Under the pieces are notes generated by a model. The model did no database searches, had not been told where the DNA came from, and saw only the letters and a program-made list of their open reading frames with translations. DNA of 64,000 nucleotides from Ridgeia piscesae (taxonomy: Eukaryota > Annelida > Polychaeta > Sabellida > Siboglinidae): the NCBI GenBank assembly GCA_025642075.2, contig JAODUO010000978.1, positions 46,001-110,000 of the forward strand. Direction: 5' to 3'. Of this stretch, positions 1 to 12,800 are shown piece after piece (the first letter of the stretch is position 1; each line of letters opens with the position of its first letter). A program made the translations under genes and the position numbers.

Positions 1-372
1 AGTTAACACAATCAACACCATGTTACAAGGGTAAGACAATCAGCCTGACGTTGCAAGGGTAAAACAATCAATATCATGTTACAAAGGCAACACAATCAAC
101 GCCATGTTACAAAGGTAATGAAATCAAAACCATGTTATAAGGCCAACACATTCAACACCACGTAATAAAGGTAACACAATCAACACCATGTTATAAGGGT
201 AACACAATCAGCCTGACGTTGCAAGGGTAAAACAATCAATATCATGTTACAAAGGCAACACAATCAACACCATGTTACAAGGGTAACACAATCAACACCA
301 TGTTACAAGGGTAACACAACAACACCACATTACAGGGGTAAGACTATCAAGGGTAACACAATCAACTAAACA
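1..372. repeat. 28-bp minisatellite at left edge
   Basis: Degenerate copies of a 28-bp unit built around CAATCAACACCATGTTACAA and GGGTAACA fill the first 370 bp and probably continue beyond the edge. A higher-order pair, containing AGCCTGACGTTGCAAGGG, recurs near 40 and 210. It lies in a tankyrase intron. Confidence 0.85.
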
Positions 373-533
373 CTACAGTGATAACATTCATGAACACATC
401 ATGCAGCAAGTCATATCAAAGACACACATATTCAAGGCTTATCGAGTAATTCATACACGATTGTGTTCTCAGTCAATGCTGACTTGGCATGAACTTTCTA
501 CACAGTATCTGTCAGAGTGCTTAGAGTGTTTAC

Positions 534-600
534 CTGGATGAGATGTTGGGTGACCTCGTAGTGACCGTAGGAGCAGGCATTATGTAGAGGCACCAGACCA
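534..600 (-). CDS. TNKS: Tankyrase exon 14 (67 nt), last one in the window
   Basis: Residues 556-578: [20 protein letters not shown], then IQ. The acceptor is CCCCAG and the donor GTAAAC at 533. It is the structural twin of exon 6. The next exon, expected to begin with an RHGASVN-like motif, is not in 1-533, so the gene runs off the left edge. Confidence 0.94.
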
Positions 601-3600
601 CTGGGGACAGACAAACAGTGTCACACACCCTTCTGATATGACCACATCAGTGTCACAGACCCTTCTGATACCACTACATCAATGTCACACAATGTAATGA
701 CCACATTAGTGGCAAAAACATTCAATTACGACCACATCAAATATGCACAACTTTTAAAACAATCGTTGTACCATTGACGGTCAATGACATATGATCAAAA
801 ACACACATCTTCATGTTTCTAGATCACACACAGGTAATGTCACAGTTTCAACCTTTTAATATAAATCACTGAACTTACGTATGACGAACCTTCTAATACG
901 ACCACTCAACAATCAACCAGATACAACCATCTAATATGACCATTGTGTACTCACACACATTTAAGGTAATTGTTACTATATGGCTCAAGCATCTGTAACG
1001 TGAATCATAGAAAAGGATTCTAGATTATTTACTGACAGTCAATGAAAGGCAGGGACCTACCCCTTGTCCTTGGCTTGGACGTCCGCCCCATGCTTCAGCA
1101 GGAACTCAACCAGGTTCACGCGGTTGTAGCCCCCCGCAAAGTGCAGAGGGGTGGAGTGACGTCCATCTAGGTCACGGCAGTTGACAGCATGGGGGTGCGC
1201 TGTCACCAATTTCTGCAAGAGCATGTCATTGTGTTAAGCGAGGTGACGTTATGTCGGCTGGGTTGTAGCACAGCTTTACTTTGAGACTCGTCCACTTGGC
1301 ATTTAGACGGGTAAAGTTAATATTGGCCCAGTAATGTGTGGCTGGATGGATAAAATTCTGAGGAACAAAACGCTTATTTTATTTGTGTTTTATGCTTTCC
1401 ATTATTGTTTCAAAACGGGTTAACACTTATATTTGCATGGGTCACTGTGTATGTATGGATTACCGTGTATGCATGGACATAATGTCCACAGGTTTTACTG
1501 TTCATTATACACAGTGCACCCCACTATTGTGGACACCATAGCTTTATGCAGCTACCCGTTCACCCGTCATTTGGACGGGTAAAAACCGTTGTGGACGGGT
1601 GGTAATATGGGTGGACGGGTAAAAAAATGAATGTGCAAAAAAGGCTTCCATAGATAGTGTCAGTTATGCCTCAAAAATGAGTGTAAACGGTGTCACGTGT
1701 GTGTTTGTAGTCCATTTGAGGTCACCAGACACATATTTAAAGTTTGTAAATTGGCTTAACAGTTAACAACATGTGTCCACCAAAATGTGTGACTGGCAAT
1801 AATTTGGTCCTGCATAAAGCCTCGGTGGACACCTATATGCATGACACATTATGACATGATGCGTCACCTCTCTATTCAGGTGACGCATCATGTCATATGT
1901 AGGAGTAATTTCCTTTATCAAACAGCTATACTGTAGGCAAACTAAAACGTGCTGAAAAATAAACATTACAAATATGTTAAAACAAATTAAACCGTTACCT
2001 TGACAACCTCCACATCTCCAGCCTTGGCTGCCTCCAGCAGCTGGATGTCAACGTCAGTCGTCGTCGCTGGAACGTCATCTGTCAGTGACACATGACAAAA
2101 CACGTCTCACACACACACATAAGAAGAAAACATAATTAAGGTGCTCAATTTTTTATTTTAAATAATTTTCATCATTAACTGTGTTACTGTTAGAATTACC
2201 ATCTTTAGGAAAACATTTTGTTAGTATTTGTGGTTGGTATATTGGTTAGTCACTTATGTAACACTGACATAAAACAGTAATTTTCTGTTTTATTTTCGTG
2301 CTCTAGTAATAGAGAGTTAATTGTAGCTTCAGCCAATGTGGTATAAATTCAGATAAAAAATTGGAAAATAGAAGCCTTAGATACATTCAAATGCAACAGT
2401 GTTGTTAATGAACACAAGACTGACACAGTGCTTACACAAGACTGACACAGTGCTTACACAAGACTGACACAGTGCTTACACAAGACTGACAGTGCTTACA
2501 CAAGACTGACACAGTGCTTACACAAGACTGACACAGTGCTTACACAAGACTGACACAGTGCTTACACAAGACTGACACAGTGCTTACACGACACTGAGAT
2601 GATGTGGACATGATACTGACATAATGTTGACACAATGCTGAAATGATACTGACATAGTGCTGACATGACACAATGTTGACAGAATATCAACATGATATTG
2701 ACGTGATGTTGAGTGATGATAATGAGATAACACTGATATGACAGTGACATAATTCTGATCTGGCACAATGCTGACGTGATACTGATAGTGCTGACATGAC
2801 ACTGACACAACATTGATATGGCATAGATAAAACATTGATATGACACCAACATTGACATAACACTGATACAACTTTAACAGATTAACAGGTCACTGACACA
2901 ATGTTGACATTACATTGACATGACACAACTGACACGACCCTGATGACTGACCCCGTAGCATTTTCTGTATGTCGTCAGGGGCGAGCTGGGCAGCCGTGTA
3001 CCCCTGCTGCGACACGACGGTCGGGTCAACACCGTAGCCTAGCAACAGGCGACATGCCTGCATGCTGCCTTGCTGACATACGCGGTGCAGCGCCGTCTGT
3101 CCCACGCCGTCCAGTGCATTCACCTGCGCCATATACACACCACAGTAACTGACAACTCTCAATAACTGATGCAAAAAATATACAAGGAAAATAGGTTGCT
3201 AAAATGACTGCATTCATCAGGTATCTGCAAGTGTTCAATTAATGGGTCAGCTATGATGCAACATGAATGCGTTTAAAAACAACATTTTGTTTTATCGTTT
3301 CTCAGGTAATGCAAATACAACAACCATCCGACTCTCATCAATGTAAAATTTTCAACTGTCACCAGGGATTTTCCCCAGGATGGTAATTTTGTCTCCAACA
3401 TTTTGAGAACAAAGATCAAACAGTCCATTAAAATACAGGGGGAAGCCGTCACTAAACATGACATTGGCTAGTCATCACCAGTCATGCTACAGCTTGTGTT
3501 GTGTCACTTGATGTAGGTCATGTTACATGACCGCTGAAGCAGCGAAACAAAAACAGGTTTCTAAGGGTAAATTTACAAACGTATTTAGAACAAAGACTGT

Positions 3601-6600
3601 TTCAGTTGCAATGAAGGCAAGGCTGACACATGTCGAACATGTGTTGACCTTGACACTGACCTTGGCCCCATGCTTGAGAAGGATGTCCAAGACGTCAAAG
3701 TGAGACTTGTCGGCCGCCACATGCAGAGGAGTGAGGAGACTGGAAGTAACAGACCACACTCAGTGACCACACTCAGTGACCACATTCAGTGACCAACTCC
3801 ACACTCACCTCAACTCCTGACCCATGCAGTCCACCCCCAAGTAGTAACCACATAAATACAATAGTGGTTGTCTTTCACCTCTTATCTAGTTTCTAGTTAT
3901 ATCCTGCAGTTGACAGGGTTGTATTAACAGACTAGTGTGTACATATTGTGGTTACAATGTCATGACCTCAAGAGGTCTCACTGAACTAGTCTAGTCTTTT
4001 CAGAACATTTATTACCTACTTTAACTTATGATAATATTTTACTTAAATTTGCTATTTGTATTATTCAAAGAATGCATTTGTGTGACTTATTGCCTGTAAG
4101 GAGCAGAAAAAGTGCTAAAAGGGAGCATAAGTCACACAGAGCAGTACACACTGCTGCTACCAATGCATCAGAAACAGCAGCTCTTACATTCGTCAATGTC
4201 AGTAAAACAAAATTTATTTGTCATGCATCAATAAAACAATGTTGTATGAATGAAGGTTTATCAAAAGTTGATTAGATATGAACAAATGATGGTAAATAAC
4301 AATAACACGCTCGTTTTTCTTATTGAGAGTGACGACAGCAGAGTGCAGAAAAGATAACCAAGTAGACAAAATTGACTTACTCTTTGTTCTTGTCGTTGAG
4401 GTTTGCTCCTTTACGAATCAACGTCTCCATCACTTGTTTACGCTTTGGGAACGGCGATGTGGCGGCACAGTGCTAGGTGGAACACGGACAGATTAATAAT
4501 TTCAAGACAAACTGCACGGATGAAGATTAATTAGTCCCAGTAGGCAAAACAACAGAGCTTAGCCATAACACAATCTCCCCAGATACCTTGATTAACCTCG
4601 AACACCTTGGTTACCCTCATGGAGATAATCACTATACAGGTACATATTAACCTAGGGCTGCTAACTACAAATGAGATTGTCTCCCCTGTCATAACAGAAC
4701 TCCATGTAGCTGATGGCTGGAGAAAGGGTGAGTGTCCATGTAGCTGATGGCTGGAGAAAGGGTGAGTGTCCGTGTAGCTGATGGCTGGAGAAAGGGTGAG
4801 TGTCCGTGTAGCTGATGGCTGGAGAAAGGGTGAGTGTCCATGTAGCTGATGGCTGGAGAAAGGGTGAGTGTCCATGTAGCTGATGGCTGGAGAAAGGGTG
4901 AGTGTCCATGTAGCTGATGGCTGGAGAAAGGGTGAGTGTCCATGTAGCTGATGGCTGGAGAAAGGGTGAGTGTCCATGTAGCTGATGGCTGGAGAAAGGG
5001 TGAGTGTCCATGTAGCTGATGGCTGGAGAAAGGGTGAGTGTCCATGTAGCTGATGGCTGGGAAGGGTGAGTGTCCATGTAGCTGATGGCTGAGGAAAGGG
5101 TGAGTGTCCATGTAGCTGATGGCTGGGGAAGGGTGAGTGTCCATGTAGCTGATGGCTGGAGAAAGGGTGAGTGTCCATGTAGCTGATGGCTGGAGAAAGG
5201 GTGAGTGTCCATGTAGCTGATGGCTGGAGAAAGGGTGAGTGTCCATGTAGCTGATGGCTGGAGAAAGGGTGAGTGTCCATGTAGCTGATGGCTGGAGAAA
5301 GGGTGAGTGTCCATGTAGCTGATGGCTGGAGAAAGGGTGAGTGTCCATGTAGCTGATGGCTGGGGAAAGGGTGAGTGTCCATGTAGCTGATGGCTGGGGG
5401 AAAGGTGAGTGTCCATGTAGCTGATGGCTGGGGGAAAGGTGAGTGTCCATATAGCTGATGGCTGAGGGAAGGGTGAGTGTCCATATAGCTGATGGGTGGG
5501 GAAGGGTGAGTGTCCATGTAGCTGGGGGGTGGCGTGGGGGAAGGGTGAGTGTCCATGTAGCTGATGGCTGGGGAAGGGTGAGTGTCCATGTAGCTGATGG
5601 CTGGGGAAGGGTGAGTGTCCATGTAGCTGATGGGTGGGGAAGGGTGAGTGTCCATGTAGCTGATGGGTGGGGAAGGGTGAGTGTCCATGTAGCTGATGGG
5701 TGGGGAAGGGTGAGTGTCCATGTAGCTGATGGTGGGGAAGGGTGAGTGTCCATGTAGCTGATGGCTGGGGAAGGGTGAGTGTCCATGTAGCTGATGGCTG
5801 GGGAAGGGTGAGTGTCCATGTAGCTGATGGCTGGGGAAGGGTGAGTGTCCATGTAGCTGATGGCTGGGGAAGGGTGAGTGTCCATGTAGCTGATGGCTGA
5901 GGGAAGGGTGAGTGTCCATGTAGCTGATGGCTGGGGGAAGGGTGAGTGTCCATGTAGCTGATGGCTGGGGAAGGGTGAGTGTCCATGTAGCTGATGGCTG
6001 AGGGAAGGGTGAGTGTCCATGTAGCTGATGGCTGAGGGAAGGGTGAGTGTCCATGTAGCTGATGGCTGGGGAAGGGTGAGTGTCCATGTAGCTGATGGCT
6101 GGGGGAAGGGTGAGTGTCCATGTAGCTGATGGCTGAGGGAAGGGTGAGTGTCCATGTAGCTGATGGCTGGGGAAGGGTGAGTGTCCATGTAGCTGATGGC
6201 TGGGGAAGGGTGAGTGTCCATGTAGCTGATGGGTGGGGAAGGGTGAGTGTCCATGTAGCTGATGGGTGGGGAAGGGTGAGTGTCCATGTAGCTGATGGCT
6301 GGGGAAGGGTGAGTGTCCATGTAGCTGATGGCTGGGGAAGGGTGAGTGTCCATGTAGCTGATGGCTGAGGGAAGGGTGAGTGTCCATGTAGCTGATGGCT
6401 GGGGAAGGGTGAGTGTCCATGTAGCTGATGGCTGGGGAAGGGTGAGTGTCCATGTAGCTGATGGCTGGGGGAAGGGTGAGTGTCCATGTAGCTGATGGCT
6501 GGGGGAAGGGTGAGTGTCCATGTAGCTGATGGCTGGGGGAAGGGTGAGTGTCCATGTAGCTGATGGCTGGGGAAAAGGGGGAGTGTCCATGTAGCTGATG

Positions 6601-9600
6601 GCTGGGGGAAGGGTGAGTGTCCATGTAGCTGATGGCTGGGGAAGGGTGAGTGTCCATGTAGCTGATGGCTGGGGGAAGGGTGAGTGTCCATGTAGCTGAT
6701 GGCTGGGGGAAGGGTGAGTGTCCATGTAGCTGATGGTGGGGAAGGGTGAGTGTCCATGTAGCTGATGGGTGGGGAAGGGTGAGTGTCCATGTAGCTGATG
6801 GCTGGGGGAAGGGTGAGTGTCCATGTAGCTGATGGGTGGGGAAGGTGAGTGTCCATGTAGCTGATGGCTGGGGAAGGGTGAGTGTCCATGTAGCTGATGG
6901 CTGGGGGAAGGGTGAGTGTCCATGTAGCTGATGGCTGGGGAAAGGTGAGTGTCCATGTAGCTGATGGCTGGGGAAGGTGAGTGTCCATGTAGCTGATGGT
7001 GGAAGGGTGAGTGTCCATGTAGCTGATGGGTGGGGAAGGGTGAGTGTCCATGTAGCTGATGGTGGGAAGGGGGTGTCCATGTAGCTGATGGTGGGAAGGG
7101 TGAGTGTCCATGTAGCTGATGGCTGGAAGGGTGAGTGTCCATGTAGCTGATGGCTGAGGGAAGGGTGAGTGTCCATGTAGCTGATGGCTGGGGAAGGGTG
7201 AGTGTCCATGTAGCTGATGGCTGGGGAAGGGTGAGTGTCCAAGCATGCCCTGTAGCTGATGGCTGGGAAGGGTAGGTCCAGTAGCTCTAAGGGGAGTGTC
7301 CATGTAGCTATGTGAGGGGGTGTCCATAGTGACTGAAGAGGTCATGTACTATAATCAGTGTCCATGTAACTGAAGGGAATTATGGCGGGGGAACAAAATC
7401 CACAACACATAATATGATATTTTAATATACGTATATCACTCAGTTTAATTTCCCCCTCTCTAATAATATTTTTCAAAGAAAGTAAAAAACAGGTCATGGT
7501 TGTGAAAATTATGTATTACATAAGTTCAGCTTATTAAAAGTACACATTGCTATTATAAGACAGTGCCCAAATGACACAAACAATAAGTAAAGGCTGGTTT
7601 AATTGCTTATCACACGCACGCACGCACGCACGCACGCACGCACACAGCAACAAGCCCACAGTACCACAGGCCACACTGCAGTATGTATCTGGACACAGAG
7701 GACCCAAATGGAAAGAGTAAGGTATGTACCTAACCATCTGTGTCAACAGTCAAACACTGCCCCCAAGGTAACTATGTGAATCTACAGACTGGCTCAACAC
7801 AACACCACAACACACTCAAATCCAATTTAGGTTCTGTTATGTTGTTGTTTCCGGCTTAATACAGGAAGGAAAGTGGGAAACAGGCTGAGAGGATGAGTGG
7901 AAGGATATGTGAGATGGTGAGGTTGTGGCATCAAAAGACTAGTTAGTATCTTTATCAATTAAAACCTGACTTACCAGTGCTGAGTCCCCGGTGTAGGGAT
8001 GTTTAAAGTTGACGACCTCCACCGATAAGTGCTTCTTGACACGGGCCGAGTCTGCCTGCCTGGCGCCCTCTAGCAGACAATGGCCTTTATACTCATCTAG
8101 CAACAGACAACATAATTAGGTAAACACAGTCTGTATTTAAAACGGCCACATATGTACAGGGGTCTAATAACCATCAATTCTAACCTGCAGGCTTCCTGGA
8201 ATTTCAGCATAAAATACCAAAGTTGTTGAAATGTGTACATGTATGATCAGTCATATATCTATATATCTAATACACAGAAGAGATGTTAAACACATGAGGT
8301 TATCACTTTGTAACCTATCAGATTTGGACAGAATAATCACTTCTTCTACAAGTGTATGGTTTGATTATAACTACACACACATTCAGTTTTCCACCAGTTT
8401 TGCTATGGCAAATGAGCAGATACAATTACTGTACATTTTATATTCTAGTAACAGTTGTTGAAAACTGCACAAGAGTTTATATTATCTATAGCAAAAAATA
8501 TGTCTAAACTACATCCACTGAATGTTGATAATACATGGAACAACAATAAACAGCTTGACGATTAGAACAAGACAAAAAGCAAAAAAACACGTTGTCACAT
8601 GACCAACAATAGCACCACCTACACACAGACACTCACACTGCAGCCGTTCACGTAGCTCTGGTGTTGGCGCCACGTCAATGGCGCTCTTAGAGTGACAGTT
8701 GACTAGTGTTGGGTCGGCACCGTGGGCCAACAGAAGGAGACACACTTCGACGCGGTTCTTCGACGCAGCCTCGTGGAGCGGTGTGAATTGCCACAAGTCC
8801 ATGGCGTTGACACTGGCTCCATGCTGATACATAGAAGACATGTGTTAAACACGTAATGTTTTCATTTTATAATCTATCAGACTTTGACGGAATAATTTAT
8901 AAACACATAAGGTTATGACTTCTACAAAATAAATATATTAAAAATGGCTTATTTTGTTAAATACTTTCAGTTTTATGTCAATTTCGCTATTGTCATGGCA
9001 AAATGAGCAGATACAACTACTGTAAATTTTATTTTATATTCTCCACAACCGTATAGACCTAAATGCACCTTGCAATACATTTACGTGGAGATTGAAATAA
9101 AAATATTATTACAAAATTTCTTCATACTGTAAAAAAACACAATGTGGATAATTAAATTATGAACAAATAACATGGAACAATTTTCTGTCTTGTAATATCA
9201 GGCATCATGCTTCAAAGAGTTTCGCCTTTACTTGTGTGAAATTCCAGTACGTATACCATGCTAACTAGCTCATCAAAACAGCAGAACTCTGAATTCAACA
9301 TGAGAATGACAGAATGCACAAGAAGTGTACCTTTAATAGCAGTTCTGTCACCTCAAAGTGACCATAGGAGCAGGCGTTGTGTAGCGGCACAAGGCCTCTG
9401 GAAACACAACATACAATCTCAACTCCCTTATAACAAGTCCACAAACCAACTCTTTCAAGCTTATCTATGAGTGATTAAAAGTAATCACAACATTTTAGTT
9501 TTTTATGTTTCTTCTTGCACAAATTAATAAAGTAGTAGTAGTAGTTGTTGTAGTAGTAAAACTACTACTACTACTACTAGTAGTATTACTAGTATTACTA

Positions 9601-9847
9601 GTATTACTAGTATTATTACTAGTAGTACTAGTACTAGTAGTACTCAAAATGGCCATAGGAGCAGGCTTGTGTAGGGGAAAGGCCTTAACACAACATACAA
9701 TCTCAACTCCCTTCTAACAAGTCCACAAACCAACTCTTTCAAGCTTATCTATGAGTGATTAAATAAGTAATCACATTTTAGTTTTTTATGTTTCTTCTTG
9801 CACAAATTAATAAAGTAGTAGTAGTAGTAGTAGTAGTAGTTGTTGTA

Positions 9848-9894
<47 letters not shown>

Positions 9895-12800
9895 TGTTGT
9901 AGTAGAAGTAGTAGTAGTAGTAGTAGTAATGTCATCATAAGTTGTACTTATTTAAAATTGATATTCTTACTGCAAAACACTGGAGTCAAGTAAATAGTTA
10001 TATAACAGGGCTAGACAGGATATGTTTATTTTTAAACTGACCTAACAATCTCATGATCTTGCTTGTTCTATAGCTGCCATTAATTCTTGAGACAATACTA
10101 AATTAGATGATGTGTGTATATAATCATGCTTATGTATCAAATTCCTATACATGTATATCAAATTCATTCAACGGTATGTTAAACTGTCTGTTCTTACTAA
10201 CATACCCTTTGTCCTTGGCATGTACATCAGCCCCGTTCTGTAGAATCAGCTGTACAATGCGTGTACGGTTGTACCCAGCCGCCAGGTGTAGGGGGGTCGA
10301 CTGTACAACACATTAGATCTCATTAAGAAACTAAATGTAACTTCCCCATGTGTGCCACCCGACCAGTGTCAACAACAAACTACCACAATGCAATATGCTT
10401 TGATCAAATATTATTTCACCAGCATATACTTCCGTATAGACATTCAAAATACTGTAAATACAATTTAGACTGACAATATAGACAGACAAGATGTTTACAT
10501 ATAACATGTAATTCCTAACAACTATACAATTTAAACTGACAATATAGACAGACAAGATGTTTACATATAACACGTAATTCCTAACAACTTTACAGGTAGG
10601 TTATGGAAGCAGGAAAGTTTCAGTTCTATCCCTTCTATGTTCTCTTGTTGGGCCACATTAGGCAACTGAATCAAGTCGCAATTTCTGGGGAGACGATGTG
10701 ACTGAGATAAAGAAGCACCCCTTACCTTCCTACCATCCCCTGCATGAGAATTGACATTAAGGGGAGTGAGGATACTCATCATCTTCTCCTCATTGCCACT
10801 GCGAGCGCTCTCCAGGAGCTCCTCCTTCTTGTAGTCACCTGACCACACAACCACCAACGTCAACACAGGCACACTCCCATATCACAGCACTTCAGTCACA
10901 TGTAATATCATATTCATCTGCCAAAAACATGCACCTAAACTCAACTGGTTTTATGGTTTTTAAATATCTCTAAACCTAAGGGTTTAGAGATATTTAAAAA
11001 CCATAAAACAAGTTGACATGTTGTGTGAAGTTTGCACAGGGCACTAGATTATGAATACAATTTTGCAGACGATGCAACAAACAATGTGATGTACAAAGAA
11101 TCACGGCTTCATTATATAATACATTTCTTCACATTTTACTGACATTTATCTAATTATAAACTGCATGACATGACATGAACATCTCTCACATGTGATAGGG
11201 ATTATTTTATAGGGAATTGCAGTACTGTGTCATGTATAAGAACACAACAAAATAATTCCAATGAAATTGACAAGCAAGAAACATTGTTCCCAAAGAATGA
11301 CCCATATTGTCAATGAAAACCCTGTTTATTGATCTGTGAATCATCTCACCTGTGAGGACGGGTTTGGCCGAGGGGTCAGCCAGGTCGATTGCTGTCTTTC
11401 CATCCGTGTTGCGGATATTTGGGTCCGCATTATGCTGCAGTAGCACTGAAACATAAAAAATTGTCTGTACAAAGATGTGACGGCATAAATCTGGCTGGTG
11501 TCATGGACAAAGAGTACACTACTATTCATATATGTCTGAACATTTTTACGGGAAGTTTGCGACAGTGAAGACTGTGATGATTTATTCCTGTTAATACATT
11601 TGTTATTTTCCTGAACACATACAGATTAAATAACGCTAAGAATGACTAAACAGCAGGAGACTGAACCAGACATGAGATGTACCTATACAGACGTCTATCT
11701 TGCCCTTGATGGCAGCCTCATGCAGTGGGGTATAGTTCCAGTTGTCACGGGCATTCGCCTCTGCACCCTGGTGCAGCAACAACTGCACAACCTCTGCGTG
11801 CCCGAAGGAGCAGGCATTGTGTAGTGGGATGAGGCCACCGTCGTCTCTCGCATGTACATTCGCTCCCGACTGAAGCAGGTACTCCACAACGTCCTTCCGT
11901 CCAAAACCTGCAAGTACATCAACTACTTCAGACACACGCATTTATTTACGTGATACGCGACTGGATGGAATCAGAGTCACTGCTGTTGTAGATGTGACAA
12001 TTCTGTTCTGGTGATGAATGCTTTTTAACTATCCACATTTGAGATATTCTTTACCTGCAAATATGGGAAATAGGAAGATTATGTCTAGTAACTTTAGCTC
12101 AATTTTTAGATATTATTAATCTTATTTATTTTTATTAATATAATTGTAGTACAGCTGGTATTAGTTCTGTTTTAATTTAACATATCTAATAATTCTTTCA
12201 AAGACAATAGTTTAAATTTAATCTGGAAATGCATACTTAACATAACTTACGCATAGCATATTTTATACAAATTTGATCATGTTTTACAGCGTATCATTAC
12301 TATTTATTCTTTAATCAGTATACCCAAACTTATTATTATAACGTTTAACTATTTACAAATAGCATGCATGTATACACCCGTGAACGGCTTACCCGTCACA
12401 TGTTTGATGGTGTAAAAATAAAATAATATTATTATTATCATGTTGAATTATCACTGGAATTGCAGATCTATGCATAAATATGATACTTGTTTATATCTAA
12501 GTTATACTGTCCATTGCAATCGCGAGGTACCCAAGGTAAGTCACATAACAGTGGCACAACTGGCACAACAAATTGTGGCTACATCTGCAGGAGTCGACAA
12601 TAAGGTTTTGTATTCATTGGCCCGGGGGGCAGTGGATTTTTAAAGTTACTGGCCCGAATTGTTTTGCAGGAATACACATTTATTCTTTAAAAAACAGGTA
12701 CATTGTACAAAAAAATATATTTGTTTATATGTAGAACATTAAAATAGACACAGCAGCTGAAAAGACGTTAAAAAAAATTAAAAACGTGTTTTTGCCGTTT

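Noticed and set aside
4531..7345. Open frames of 800-900 codons on the minus strand with repeated [15 protein letters not shown] peptides
   Set aside because: They lie wholly in the 33/34-bp minisatellite. All three minus frames are open because the unit has no stop there, and the region is inside tankyrase intron 8.
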